64,000 bases of DNA from VAZQ01 sp045811525 (GTDB lineage: Bacteria > Pseudomonadota > Alphaproteobacteria > Rhizobiales > Xanthobacteraceae). The DNA lies in contig JBJMTV010000044.1 of the NCBI GenBank assembly GCA_045811525.1, forward strand, positions 1-64,000, in the 5' to 3' direction. The position numbers were made by a program, and so were the translations under genes. The notes beneath the pieces were generated by a model, which saw nothing but the letters and a program-made list of their open reading frames with translations, had not been told where the DNA came from and searched no databases. Below, piece after piece: positions 43,557 through 51,026 of this stretch (its first letter is position 1; each line of letters starts with the position of its first letter).

Positions 43557-45184
43557 AATTCGGTCCGGTGCCGCTTGCGCAGGCCGAGGGCGGCGTGGCG
43601 GTCCATTCCATTCGCAAAGACGGGCTCGTCCTCAAGAAGGGCACGTTGCTGCGCAGAGGCGAGATCGAGGCATTGCAGGCGGCCGGGATCGATGAGGTCG
43701 TGGTGGCGCGCATCGAGCCGGGCGACGTCTCGGAGGACGCCGCCGCAGGCGAAATTGCCGCCGCCGTCTCCGGCCCCGGGGTGAGGGTGGACCGCGCGTT
43801 CACCGGCCGCGCCAATCTGTTTGCTGAGGGCGCCGGCGTTCTGGTGGTGGATAAGCCCGCGATCGACCGCCTGAACGCGGTGGACGAGTCCATTACATTC
43901 GCAACCTTGCCTGCGTTCAAAGGCATAGTCGCAGGCGAGATGGTGGGAACGGTCAAGATCATCCCGTTTGCCATCAGCACCGCCCAGCGTGACGCCGCCC
44001 TTGCCGTGACAAGGATGGCGGGCCCGCTCATCCGCGTTGCGCCCTACGTCATCCGCAAGGTTGCCATCGTGTCGACCTTGCTCCCCGGCCTCCCGCCTAA
44101 GGTCATCGAGAAGACCCTGAAGGTGACGCAGGAGCGGCTTGCCCCGGCAGGCGCGATCATCGTTGCCGAGCGCCGCGTGCCGCACGAACAGCATGCCTTG
44201 GCGCAAGCCATCGAGGACGTGCTGAGAGAGGGCGCCGAGCTCGTCATCGTCTTCGGCGCATCAGCCATCGCCGATCGCCGCGACGTCATCCCGGCCGCCG
44301 TCGAGGCGGTCGGCGGACGCGTGGCGCATCTCGGTATGCCCGTCGACCCGGGTAACCTGCTGCTGGTGGGCGACGCTGGCGGGCGCCCGGTGCTCGGCGC
44401 ACCGGGTTGCGCCCGCTCGCCCAAGGAGAACGGATTCGATTGGGTTCTCATGCGTTTGCTGGCGGGCCTTCAAGTTTCACGTAGTGACATCAGCGGCCTT
44501 GGTGTGGGCGGCTTGCTGATGGAGATCGTGACCAGGCCACAACCGCGCGCCGAGCCGGAAGTGCCGAAGCGGAGGCGTATTGCTGCCATCCTGCTCGCAG
44601 CCGGCCGCTCCACACGCATGGGCGGGCCCAACAAGCTGTTGGCGCAGATCGGCCAACGACCGCTCGTGCGCATCGCCGCTGAAGAGGCGCTTGCCTCGCG
44701 GGCGCGGCCGGTGATCGTCGTCACTGGCCACCAGCACGAGCAGGTGCGCAAGGCGCTCACAGGGGTGCCGGTCGAGACTGTGCACAATCCCGATTTTGCG
44801 CAGGGGCTCGGTACCTCCTTACGCACCGGCATCGCGGCCGTGCCGGCCGATGTGGACGGCGCGATCGTCTGCCTTGCCGACATGCCGCAGGTCGATGCCG
44901 GCTTGATCAACCGCATGATCAATGCCTTCGATCCGGAGCGCGGTGCGCTGGTCGTGGTGCCCACCTTCGAAGGTAAACGTGGCAATCCGGTCCTGTGGTC
45001 GCGGCGGTTCTTTTCCGACCTGATGGCCATCGAGGGCGATATCGGCGCGCGCCACCTCATCGGCCGTTATGGCGAGGCCGTCGTGGAGGTCCCGGCCGGC
45101 GGGAATGGCCCGTTCGTCGACATCGACACCCCCGAGGCGCTCCTGGGCGTGAAGGCCGAAATCGAGAGTGCGCTGACGAAGTGA
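43553..45184 (+). CDS. Fusion of MoeA/MogA-like molybdopterin-binding domain and MobA/MocA-like nucleotidyltransferase
   Basis: A 543-residue two-part protein. Residues about 1-340 resemble molybdopterin-binding (MoCF_biosynth) proteins (AIVFGASAIADRRD-type region LVIVFGASAIADRRDVIPAA, LGMPVDPGNLLLVG, VLGAPGCARSPKENGFDWVL). Residues about 345-540 are a MobA/MocA-type NTP transferase (IAAILLAAGRSTRMGGPNKL, CLADMPQVDAGLI, GNPVLWSRRF). It probably converts Moco to the cytosine dinucleotide form used by xanthine-oxidase-family enzymes. GTG 43553 overlaps the previous stop. The stop at 45182-45184 ends the cluster. Confidence 0.9.
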   Translation: MKFGPVPLAQAEGGVAVHSIRKDGLVLKKGTLLRRGEIEALQAAGIDEVVVARIEPGDVSEDAAAGEIAAAVSGPGVRVDRAFTGRANLFAEGAGVLVVDKPAIDRLNAVDESITFATLPAFKGIVAGEMVGTVKIIPFAISTAQRDAALAVTRMAGPLIRVAPYVIRKVAIVSTLLPGLPPKVIEKTLKVTQERLAPAGAIIVAERRVPHEQHALAQAIEDVLREGAELVIVFGASAIADRRDVIPAAVEAVGGRVAHLGMPVDPGNLLLVGDAGGRPVLGAPGCARSPKENGFDWVLMRLLAGLQVSRSDISGLGVGGLLMEIVTRPQPRAEPEVPKRRRIAAILLAAGRSTRMGGPNKLLAQIGQRPLVRIAAEEALASRARPVIVVTGHQHEQVRKALTGVPVETVHNPDFAQGLGTSLRTGIAAVPADVDGAIVCLADMPQVDAGLINRMINAFDPERGALVVVPTFEGKRGNPVLWSRRFFSDLMAIEGDIGARHLIGRYGEAVVEVPAGGNGPFVDIDTPEALLGVKAEIESALTK

Positions 45185-45250
45185 TGGGCATGCCGTCGTG
45201 AGACACCCGCTGGTGTCTGCATCGACGGCCGGAGGGTGCGGCCGTCAAAT

Positions 45251-45282
45251 GCAGGTGGCCGGGACAGGGTCCGGCCACCTGC
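45251..45282. terminator. 12-bp perfect stem hairpin ending the cox cluster
   Basis: GCAGGTGGCCGG (45251-45262) pairs without mismatch with CCGGCCACCTGC (45271-45282) around an 8-base loop. It lies between the convergent Moco gene and the small secreted gene. No U-run follows, so it may terminate weakly or protect 3' ends. Confidence 0.5.
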
Positions 45283-45323
45283 GAGATTTGATCCAGCTTT
45301 CTCCTACATCTGCGCCGCTCGGC

Positions 45324-45542
45324 TCAGTGCCCGGGCCGACACCACAGAATCGTGCAAACCGGGACCGGGCTTCTTCGCTCGCAAGTGCGCAACGCGATCA
45401 GCTTCGCATCAATGACAGACGGGCTGCGGGCAATCCCGCCAGAGCCGAGACCGGCCGCTCGGCACACCCAGGCCGAAGCCTGCGACGGTGCGAGAGCCAT
45501 CAGGGCGGCAGCAACAACAAGCGAAGCAAGAATGTGTCTCAT
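45324..45542 (-). CDS. Small secreted cysteine protein, DUF4189-like
   Basis: A 72-residue protein with a clear signal peptide (MRHILASLVVAAALMALAPS, cleaved near QASA-W). The short mature part has four cysteines (WVCRAAG, RTCERR, PVCTILWC). The spacing of Cys and the ARSPSVIDAKLIALRTC helix recall DUF4189-type repeats. AGGAGG precedes ATG 45542. It is divergent from a longer secreted relative. Confidence 0.72.
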   Translation of the reverse strand: MRHILASLVVAAALMALAPSQASAWVCRAAGLGSGGIARSPSVIDAKLIALRTCERRSPVPVCTILWCRPGH

Positions 45543-45711
45543 TTCCCCCTCCTGAGATCGACCGACGAAGCCTTTGCTGGGATCTCCATCGTCTGGCGCT
45601 GCGATTATCGCCTGACCTTGGCTTTTGCGTGGTGCCCCTCTGGTGGTCGCATGTTCACCAAGTGGAAAGGCGCCTCGGCTACTTTTCTACCGTTCCTCGG
45701 GGGAGGGGCTG

Positions 45712-46086
45712 ATGACCAATTATCGACGGCTACTCGTGGCAACACTTGCGGCTGCAAGCCTGTTCAGTGCAGGCGCGCGCACAGCCAACGCAGCCGGCGC
45801 GCTCGCCGTGGGCGCGTGCGGCGCCTATGGCTTTGCCTATGACTATAAGCGCGGAGCGGCCGCCAGCCGCGCCGCGCTCGGGAAATGCGTCGGCGGCTGC
45901 AAGGTCGTGGCGGTGCACCGCGCCTGCGGCGCCATCGCCATCGAAGGCGGCAATGCCTGTGGTGCTCACGGTTACGCGGTCGCGAGCCGGCTCGGTGAGG
46001 CGCAGAACTCAGCCTTGCGCCAGTGCTACCAGTTCGGCGGCAAGGAGTGCGTCATCCGCGCCTGGGCGTGTGACGCCAAAGGCTGA
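45712..46086 (+). CDS. Secreted DUF4189-like protein
   Basis: A 124-residue exported protein with signal peptide MTNYRRLLVATLAAASLFSA (cleavage near TANA-A). The mature region has repeated CGAYGFAYDYKRGAAASRAA, CKVVAVHRACGAIAIEGG and CGAHGYAV...ALRQC units, the Cys/aromatic pattern of DUF4189. GGGGAGGGG precedes ATG 45712. Probable periplasmic function unknown. Confidence 0.8.
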   Translation: MTNYRRLLVATLAAASLFSAGARTANAAGALAVGACGAYGFAYDYKRGAAASRAALGKCVGGCKVVAVHRACGAIAIEGGNACGAHGYAVASRLGEAQNSALRQCYQFGGKECVIRAWACDAKG

Positions 46087-46261
46087 CGCGCCGCCCGTTC
46101 GTGCGTCTCTCGAGCGACTGCCCCTGGCGTGATGAGACGCCGAGCAAGTGCAACGCGCGCTTCACCGATTTGCCGCCGCGGCGACCTCCGGACTTGCCCA
46201 CAGCGCTGTTGCGCTTCCGCGTGGTGAGAGGCGGAAGATCGTGAATGCCTTGACGCCCATG

Positions 46262-46284
46262 AAAAAGGCCGCCCATGGGCGGCC
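46262..46284 (-). terminator. Intrinsic terminator downstream of csbD
   Basis: The perfect palindrome GGCCGCCCATGGGCGGCC (46267-46284) is followed on the minus strand by a five-T run (46266-46262), a standard terminator for the minus-strand csbD gene. Confidence 0.75.
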
Positions 46285-46345
46285 GAGGCTACTCTGATGA
46301 TTATGATGGCCAACGTGAATTTTTCACGTCCTACTTTTCTACCTG

Positions 46346-46525
46346 CTACTTGGTGATGTCACGAACCGCATCTTTGACGTTGCCGGCCACGTTGTGGGCT
46401 TCGCCCTTCGCCTTGTCGATCTTGCCTTCAGTCTGCAGCTTCGTATCGCCGGTCAGTTTGCCGGCGGCGTCCTTAATCGAGCCCTTTACCTTGTCGGCGG
46501 CCCCTTTTACGTGCTCACGGTCCAT
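46346..46525 (-). CDS. CsbD family stress protein
   Basis: A 59-residue protein translated from ATG 46525 to TAG at 46348-46346: it starts MDREHVKGAADKVKGSIKD and continues with AAGKLTGDTKL, EGKIDKAKGEAHN and a C-terminal VRDITK. The lysine/glycine pattern is that of the CsbD family of small, hydrophilic general-stress proteins. AAGGAG lies six bases upstream of the ATG. An exact EcfG-type promoter lies 35-60 bases upstream and a terminator follows, so this is a complete single-gene unit. Confidence 0.93.
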   Translation of the reverse strand: MDREHVKGAADKVKGSIKDAAGKLTGDTKLQTEGKIDKAKGEAHNVAGNVKDAVRDITK

Positions 46526-46559
46526 AACCTGCTCCTTCTGCGCTGGGTGTCAGGTCGAT

Positions 46560-46584
46560 AACGCAGGGTAGTTGCCGATGTTCC
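46560..46584 (-). promoter_or_regulatory. EcfG-type (general stress response) promoter of csbD
   Basis: On the minus strand GGAAC (46584-46580), a 16-base spacer and CGTT (46563-46560) match the alphaproteobacterial EcfG consensus GGAAC-N16/17-CGTT exactly. The -10 element lies 34 bases before the csbD ATG. Confidence 0.8.
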
Positions 46585-46623
46585 GTGCTGGGACAGCGGC
46601 CGACCAGTACTTAAATTATTCTT

Positions 46624-47988
46624 TCAGGCCTTGACGCGCACCGGGCGCAGCAGGAAGGCCGGTAGATGTCCTTCCCCCGTCGGCTCGGCTGGCGCGGCAG
46701 CGCGGGCCGCGGGCCTGGGCCGCGCGTCCTCGCGCCGCGGCCGGGCTTCCTCGTGGCGGGCATTGGGCCCTGGCGTGGCTTTCCGCCGTCTCTGCTGACT
46801 GCCCTGCTGATGACGCGGGCGCCGTTCGGTGGGTGGCGACAGCTCGGCCGTGGACGTCGTGCTGGCCGCTTCGCCCATCCAGGCAATTGGCTGACCGATT
46901 AATTTCTCGATGGCCGCGATGTTCTTGAGGTCAGCAGGGGCAACCAGTGTGATGGCTGTGCCGGTGCGGCCCGCCCGCCCCGTGCGACCAATGCGATGCA
47001 CGTAGTCTTCGGCGTGATGCGGCGCGTCGAAATTGAACACGTGGCTCACTGCCGGAATGTCCAGTCCGCGCGCCGCCACGTCCGATGCGATCAGCAACAT
47101 CACCTCGTCTTTGCGGAACGAATCCAAGGCTGCCATGCGCGCAGGTTGATCCATGTCACCGTGCAGTGCGGCAGCACTGAATCCGTGACGCACCAGCGAA
47201 CGATGCAGCAGCGCCACCTCACGTTTGCGGTTGCAGAAGATGATCGCGTTCTTGAGCCCCTCACAGGAGCGGATCAACCGCCGCAATGTCTCACGCTTCT
47301 CGTGCGGCTCGCGTCCGGTCTTGACCAACAGTTGCGTGGTGCCGGCCACGGTCGTCGCTGGACGGGACACCTCCACACGCACAGGGTTGTGCAGGAACTG
47401 CTCGGTGATGCGCTGGATCTCCGGAGGCATTGTGGCCGTGAAAAACAGTGTCTGGCGCGTGAACGGGACAAGCTTACAGATACGTTCGATGTCAGGAATG
47501 AAGCCCATGTCCAGCATTCGGTCGGCTTCATCGATGACCAGCAGCTCGACGCCCGTCAGCAGCAGTCGCCCGCGCTCGAAATGGTCCAACAGCCGTCCGG
47601 GCGTGGCAATTAGAACGTCGACCCCTCGGGTGAGCTTCGTGTCCTGGTCGTCGAATGAGACGCCGCCGATGACGAGCGCGACAGTGAGCTTCTGGCCGAC
47701 GCCATACTTTTCAAAGCTTTCCTGCACTTGCGCGGCGAGCTCGCGCGTAGGTTCTAGAATGAGGGTGCGCGGCATGCGCGCCCGGGCACGCCCGTGCTCG
47801 AGCTTCGTGAGCATCGGCAGCGTAAAGGCTGCGGTCTTGCCGGTGCCGGTCTGGGCAATGCCGAGAACGTCTCGTCGTGCGAGGACGTGCGGTATCGCCT
47901 GTTCCTGGATTGGGGTGGGAGTGGTGTAGCCGGCCGCCTGCACAGCGGCGAGAACTTTGTCGGACAAGCCGAGCTGGGAAAAAGACAT
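46624..47988 (-). CDS. rhlE: DEAD-box RNA helicase, RhlE type
   Basis: A 454-residue ATP-dependent RNA helicase. All core motifs are present: Q motif (PTPIQEQAIP), AQTGTGKTAAF, PTRELA, TPGRLLDHF, VIDEADRMLDMGF, FFTATMP, IASDVAARGLDIP and HRIGRTGRAGRTG. A basic, low-complexity Arg-rich C-terminal tail (about residues 380-440) suits RNA binding. ATG 47988 gives the canonical MSFSQLGLSDKVLAAV start. Confidence 0.95.
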   Translation of the reverse strand: MSFSQLGLSDKVLAAVQAAGYTTPTPIQEQAIPHVLARRDVLGIAQTGTGKTAAFTLPMLTKLEHGRARARMPRTLILEPTRELAAQVQESFEKYGVGQKLTVALVIGGVSFDDQDTKLTRGVDVLIATPGRLLDHFERGRLLLTGVELLVIDEADRMLDMGFIPDIERICKLVPFTRQTLFFTATMPPEIQRITEQFLHNPVRVEVSRPATTVAGTTQLLVKTGREPHEKRETLRRLIRSCEGLKNAIIFCNRKREVALLHRSLVRHGFSAAALHGDMDQPARMAALDSFRKDEVMLLIASDVAARGLDIPAVSHVFNFDAPHHAEDYVHRIGRTGRAGRTGTAITLVAPADLKNIAAIEKLIGQPIAWMGEAASTTSTAELSPPTERRPRHQQGSQQRRRKATPGPNARHEEARPRREDARPRPAARAAAPAEPTGEGHLPAFLLRPVRVKA

Positions 47989-48189
47989 GAACCCTCGGAT
48001 GGGGACCGCCCGGAGCCTAGCCGCGCCGGGTAAGCAACCACCGAAGTTGCGCGGGGATGGGCAGTCGGAGTGATACGGTCGAGCCGTTTGCCGGAACATA
48101 GTGATCTGGGGTCCAAAGTCAATCTTGCTGCAGTGCAATCAGCCGCGATCACGCTTGAATTTTCCTTGCGAATTGCGAAACGATGAACA

Positions 48190-48891
48190 ATGTCCGAACC
48201 GCTTCCTGTCGTTCTCGTGCCCGGTTTGAACTGCTCGGCGCGCCTTTATGGGGAGCAAATACCGGTCCTCTGGCGCTGCGGCCCGGTGGAGGTCGCCGAT
48301 CACACGCGTGACGACCACATGGCGGCGATCGCCGCACGCGTTCTACGCGCTGCCCCGGACCGCTTTGCGCTCTGCGGCCTCTCGATGGGCGGCTACATTG
48401 CGCTGGAGATCATGCGCCAGGCCCCGCAGCGGGTCGCAAGGCTTGCTCTGCTCGACACCGGCGCGCGGGCAGACGCTCCTCAGCAGACGGACCGACGCCG
48501 GCAACTGATTGCGCTGGCTGAGAGTGGGCGGTTTTGCGAGATCCCGGACCTGCTGTTTCCAGTTCTGGTGCACCGAACGCGACTCGGTGATGCAAGTCTG
48601 AGAGAGATCAATCGGCTGATGGCTGCCGAAACGGGAGCGGACGCTTTCGTGCGCCAGCAAAGCGCCATCATGCGGCGCCCCGACTTGCGTCCGAGCCTCG
48701 GCGCGATCAATTGCCCGACATTGGTTCTGGTCGGTGATGGCGATGAATTGACGCCTCCGGCCTTGGCGCAGGAGATCGCTGCTGCGATTCCCGGTGCTCG
48801 GCTGGCAGTCATTCCGGAAAGCGGCCATTTGTCCACGCTCGAGCAGCCCGCAGCAGTGAACGACGCGCTCCTTGCCTGGATGCAGACTTGA
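48190..48891 (+). CDS. Alpha/beta hydrolase
   Basis: A 233-residue alpha/beta-fold hydrolase. The oxyanion region is VVLVPGLNCSARLY; the nucleophile is Ser65 in ALCGLSMGGYIALEI; the acid lies in LVLVGDGDELTPP and the His in IPESGHLSTLEQP. The substrate is not deducible. It is divergent from the helicase gene and followed by an FAD oxidoreductase gene. Confidence 0.87.
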   Translation: MSEPLPVVLVPGLNCSARLYGEQIPVLWRCGPVEVADHTRDDHMAAIAARVLRAAPDRFALCGLSMGGYIALEIMRQAPQRVARLALLDTGARADAPQQTDRRRQLIALAESGRFCEIPDLLFPVLVHRTRLGDASLREINRLMAAETGADAFVRQQSAIMRRPDLRPSLGAINCPTLVLVGDGDELTPPALAQEIAAAIPGARLAVIPESGHLSTLEQPAAVNDALLAWMQT

Positions 48892-48965
48892 TGCGCGCTC
48901 CCCTCCCACGCGGGCCGTCATTGACGGGTGATGTGGGCGAGCAGTGAAGGCGGGAATGACTGAGA

Positions 48966-50060
48966 ATGCAGGTGCTCGTGGTTGGGGCAGGGGTGGTCGG
49001 ACTAGCCGTCGCGCGGGCGGCAGCCCTCGCTCGGCACGACGTCATTGTCGCGGAGAAAACTTCCGCGATCGGCACCGGTGTCTCCTCGCGCAATAGCGAG
49101 GTCATCCACGCGGGTCTCTACTACCCTACCGGCTCGCTTCGGGCCTACCACTGCCCGCGCTCCCGGCGCATGCTTTACGACTATTGCGTCTCGCACGGGG
49201 TGCCGCACCGCAAATGCGGCAAGCTTGTCGTTGCCACCAAAGCGGCCGAGCTTCCTCGCCTCGAGGCGGTGTTCAACCAGGCCGCAGCGAATGGGGTCGA
49301 AGGCATCGACATCATCGATGCGGCAGAGGCGTCCCGTTTGGAGCCTGAGCTTGCCTGCGTTGCGGCCATGCGATCTCCGGAAACCGGGGTCATTGATAGC
49401 CATCGATTCATGCTGGCCCTGCGCGGCGACCTCGAGGATGCGGGAGGCATGCTTGCCTTCAACACCACAATCGAGCGGCTGGGATGGACCGGTTCTGGTT
49501 GGCAGGTCGTTTTCGGCGGCAATGAACCGGAGCGTATTGTGGTTGACGCCGTGGTGAACTGTGCCGGCCTCGGCGCGCAGGCCCTCGCTTGTGCGACCGA
49601 GGGCTATCCGGCGCAGCGGATCCCGCGGCTTGTCCTCGCCAAGGGCAACTACTTCGGCTTCACCGGCCGCCCGGCGTTTTCGCGCCTGATCTATCCAGTG
49701 CCGGTCCCCGGAGGGTTGGGTGTGCACGTCACTCTCGATCTCGCCGGGAGAATGCGATTCGGGCCGGATGTGCAGTGGATCGAGCAAGAGAGCTACGACG
49801 TCGACCTCACGCGGGCAGCGGCTTTCTATGGGCGGATACGCGATTACTGGCCGGGGCTGCCCGACAACACGCTTGTTGCCGACTACGCCGGCATCAGGCC
49901 AAAGCTCACGGGGCCCGGGGAGCCGGCAGCCGATTTCATGATCGAAGGTCCGGCGCAGCATGGGCTGCCGCGCCTTGTGCATCTGTTCGGCATCGAGTCG
50001 CCTGGACTGACCTCGGCGCTCTCGCTGGCGGATGAGGTGGTAAGCTATCTGTCGATCTGA
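48966..50060 (+). CDS. FAD-dependent oxidoreductase, LhgO (L-2-hydroxyglutarate oxidase)-like
   Basis: A 364-residue DAO-family flavoenzyme. It has VLVVGAGVVGLAVARAAALA at the N-terminus, then SRNSEVIHAGLYYPTGSLRA, GVIDSHRFMLALRGD, LAKGNYFGF, LIYPVPVPGGLGVHVTLDLA and the C-terminal LFGIESPGLTSALSLADEVV, which match L-2-hydroxyglutarate dehydrogenase/oxidase. Its 3' end overlaps the convergent DUF2865 gene by 16 bases. Confidence 0.88.
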   Translation: MQVLVVGAGVVGLAVARAAALARHDVIVAEKTSAIGTGVSSRNSEVIHAGLYYPTGSLRAYHCPRSRRMLYDYCVSHGVPHRKCGKLVVATKAAELPRLEAVFNQAAANGVEGIDIIDAAEASRLEPELACVAAMRSPETGVIDSHRFMLALRGDLEDAGGMLAFNTTIERLGWTGSGWQVVFGGNEPERIVVDAVVNCAGLGAQALACATEGYPAQRIPRLVLAKGNYFGFTGRPAFSRLIYPVPVPGGLGVHVTLDLAGRMRFGPDVQWIEQESYDVDLTRAAAFYGRIRDYWPGLPDNTLVADYAGIRPKLTGPGEPAADFMIEGPAQHGLPRLVHLFGIESPGLTSALSLADEVVSYLSI

Positions 50061-50845
50061 ACGCGCTTGTTCTTGCTGCTGCGTGCTGCTGGGCTCGGCT
50101 CGACGGGCTTGGCGGTGGCCGGCGATGTCGCAACTCGATCCGCCGGCGCGACTTTCGTTTCGGTCAGCTTGCGGCGCACTTCCGACGAGAGCCCCGAATA
50201 GGACTGAACCGGCGTGAAGTTTGCGGCTTCTTTCCGCCCGGTCTTGCCGTTGTAGGCCATCAGTCCCTGAGCGGTGGCGACGATGTCACCGGGCCGCAGC
50301 GTCGGGTCCTCGGCAACCTGCATGTTCACCAGCCCGAAGGCGTCCTTGCCGTTGCAGCTGCACGCCGGAACGATCTTCTCGCGGTAGAGAAACGCGGTGC
50401 CGAGCTCGCGATAAGGTTTGCCGTCATTGCCGACGGCGGCTTCAATGGTGCTCCCATTGTAGATTTTGGTCTGCGCCGCCGGGCAGAAGGCGCTGCAGGT
50501 CTGCGCCGGTGATGCGCCACCCGGGCGCTCAATCGGGAAAAAGCGCCCGTCGCAGAGCCGCACACAGAAAGCGGTGGTGGGCGCGATCTCGGTGCGCGGC
50601 GGTTCCGCTGGTCGCCCACCGAACGGATTCCAGTTGGAAAATGGGTCGGAATAGGCGGTTGCAGACGCTGGCGCGCTCGGGCGCCGTCCGAACAAGGAGT
50701 CGAACAGGTTTTGCGCCGAGGCAGCTGTCGCGCCCAGCATGAGCACGGCCAGTGCGGCGCTGGTCGCAACCACGCATCGCCTGAAAAGCGTCACGCCATC
50801 GGTCGGCACCCGAGTCGCACGTCTGTTCTGAATGTAAGTTGACAT
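50045..50845 (-). CDS. DUF2865 domain protein, exported
   Basis: A 266-residue protein with an N-terminal hydrophobic export signal (about residues 25-45, ending TAASAQ), a Ser/Pro-rich spacer and the DUF2865 domain: AFCVRLCDGRFFPIERPG, CSAFCPAAQTKIYNG, LYREKIVPACSCNGKDA, and PGDIVATAQGLMAYNG. Conserved cysteines suggest disulfides in the periplasm. ATG 50845 is chosen over the upstream in-frame codon by the signal position. Function unknown; common in Bradyrhizobiaceae. Confidence 0.87.
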   Translation of the reverse strand: MSTYIQNRRATRVPTDGVTLFRRCVVATSAALAVLMLGATAASAQNLFDSLFGRRPSAPASATAYSDPFSNWNPFGGRPAEPPRTEIAPTTAFCVRLCDGRFFPIERPGGASPAQTCSAFCPAAQTKIYNGSTIEAAVGNDGKPYRELGTAFLYREKIVPACSCNGKDAFGLVNMQVAEDPTLRPGDIVATAQGLMAYNGKTGRKEAANFTPVQSYSGLSSEVRRKLTETKVAPADRVATSPATAKPVEPSPAARSSKNKRVQIDR

Positions 50846-51026
50846 TGCAGGGCCCCCACATGCACGCACATCCCCGGCGTGCATTCCCTCATGTCCGGGG
50901 CTGAACGGCCTGAGCCACCCCGGCTCTCAACGTTTGGTCGCGCCGGGGGGTGAAAAGGTTCACGAATTCAGGATTCTACGTAGTAAAGCGAAACGGTAAA
51001 CGAACGCGTGGCTAGGCGTGGCTTAC

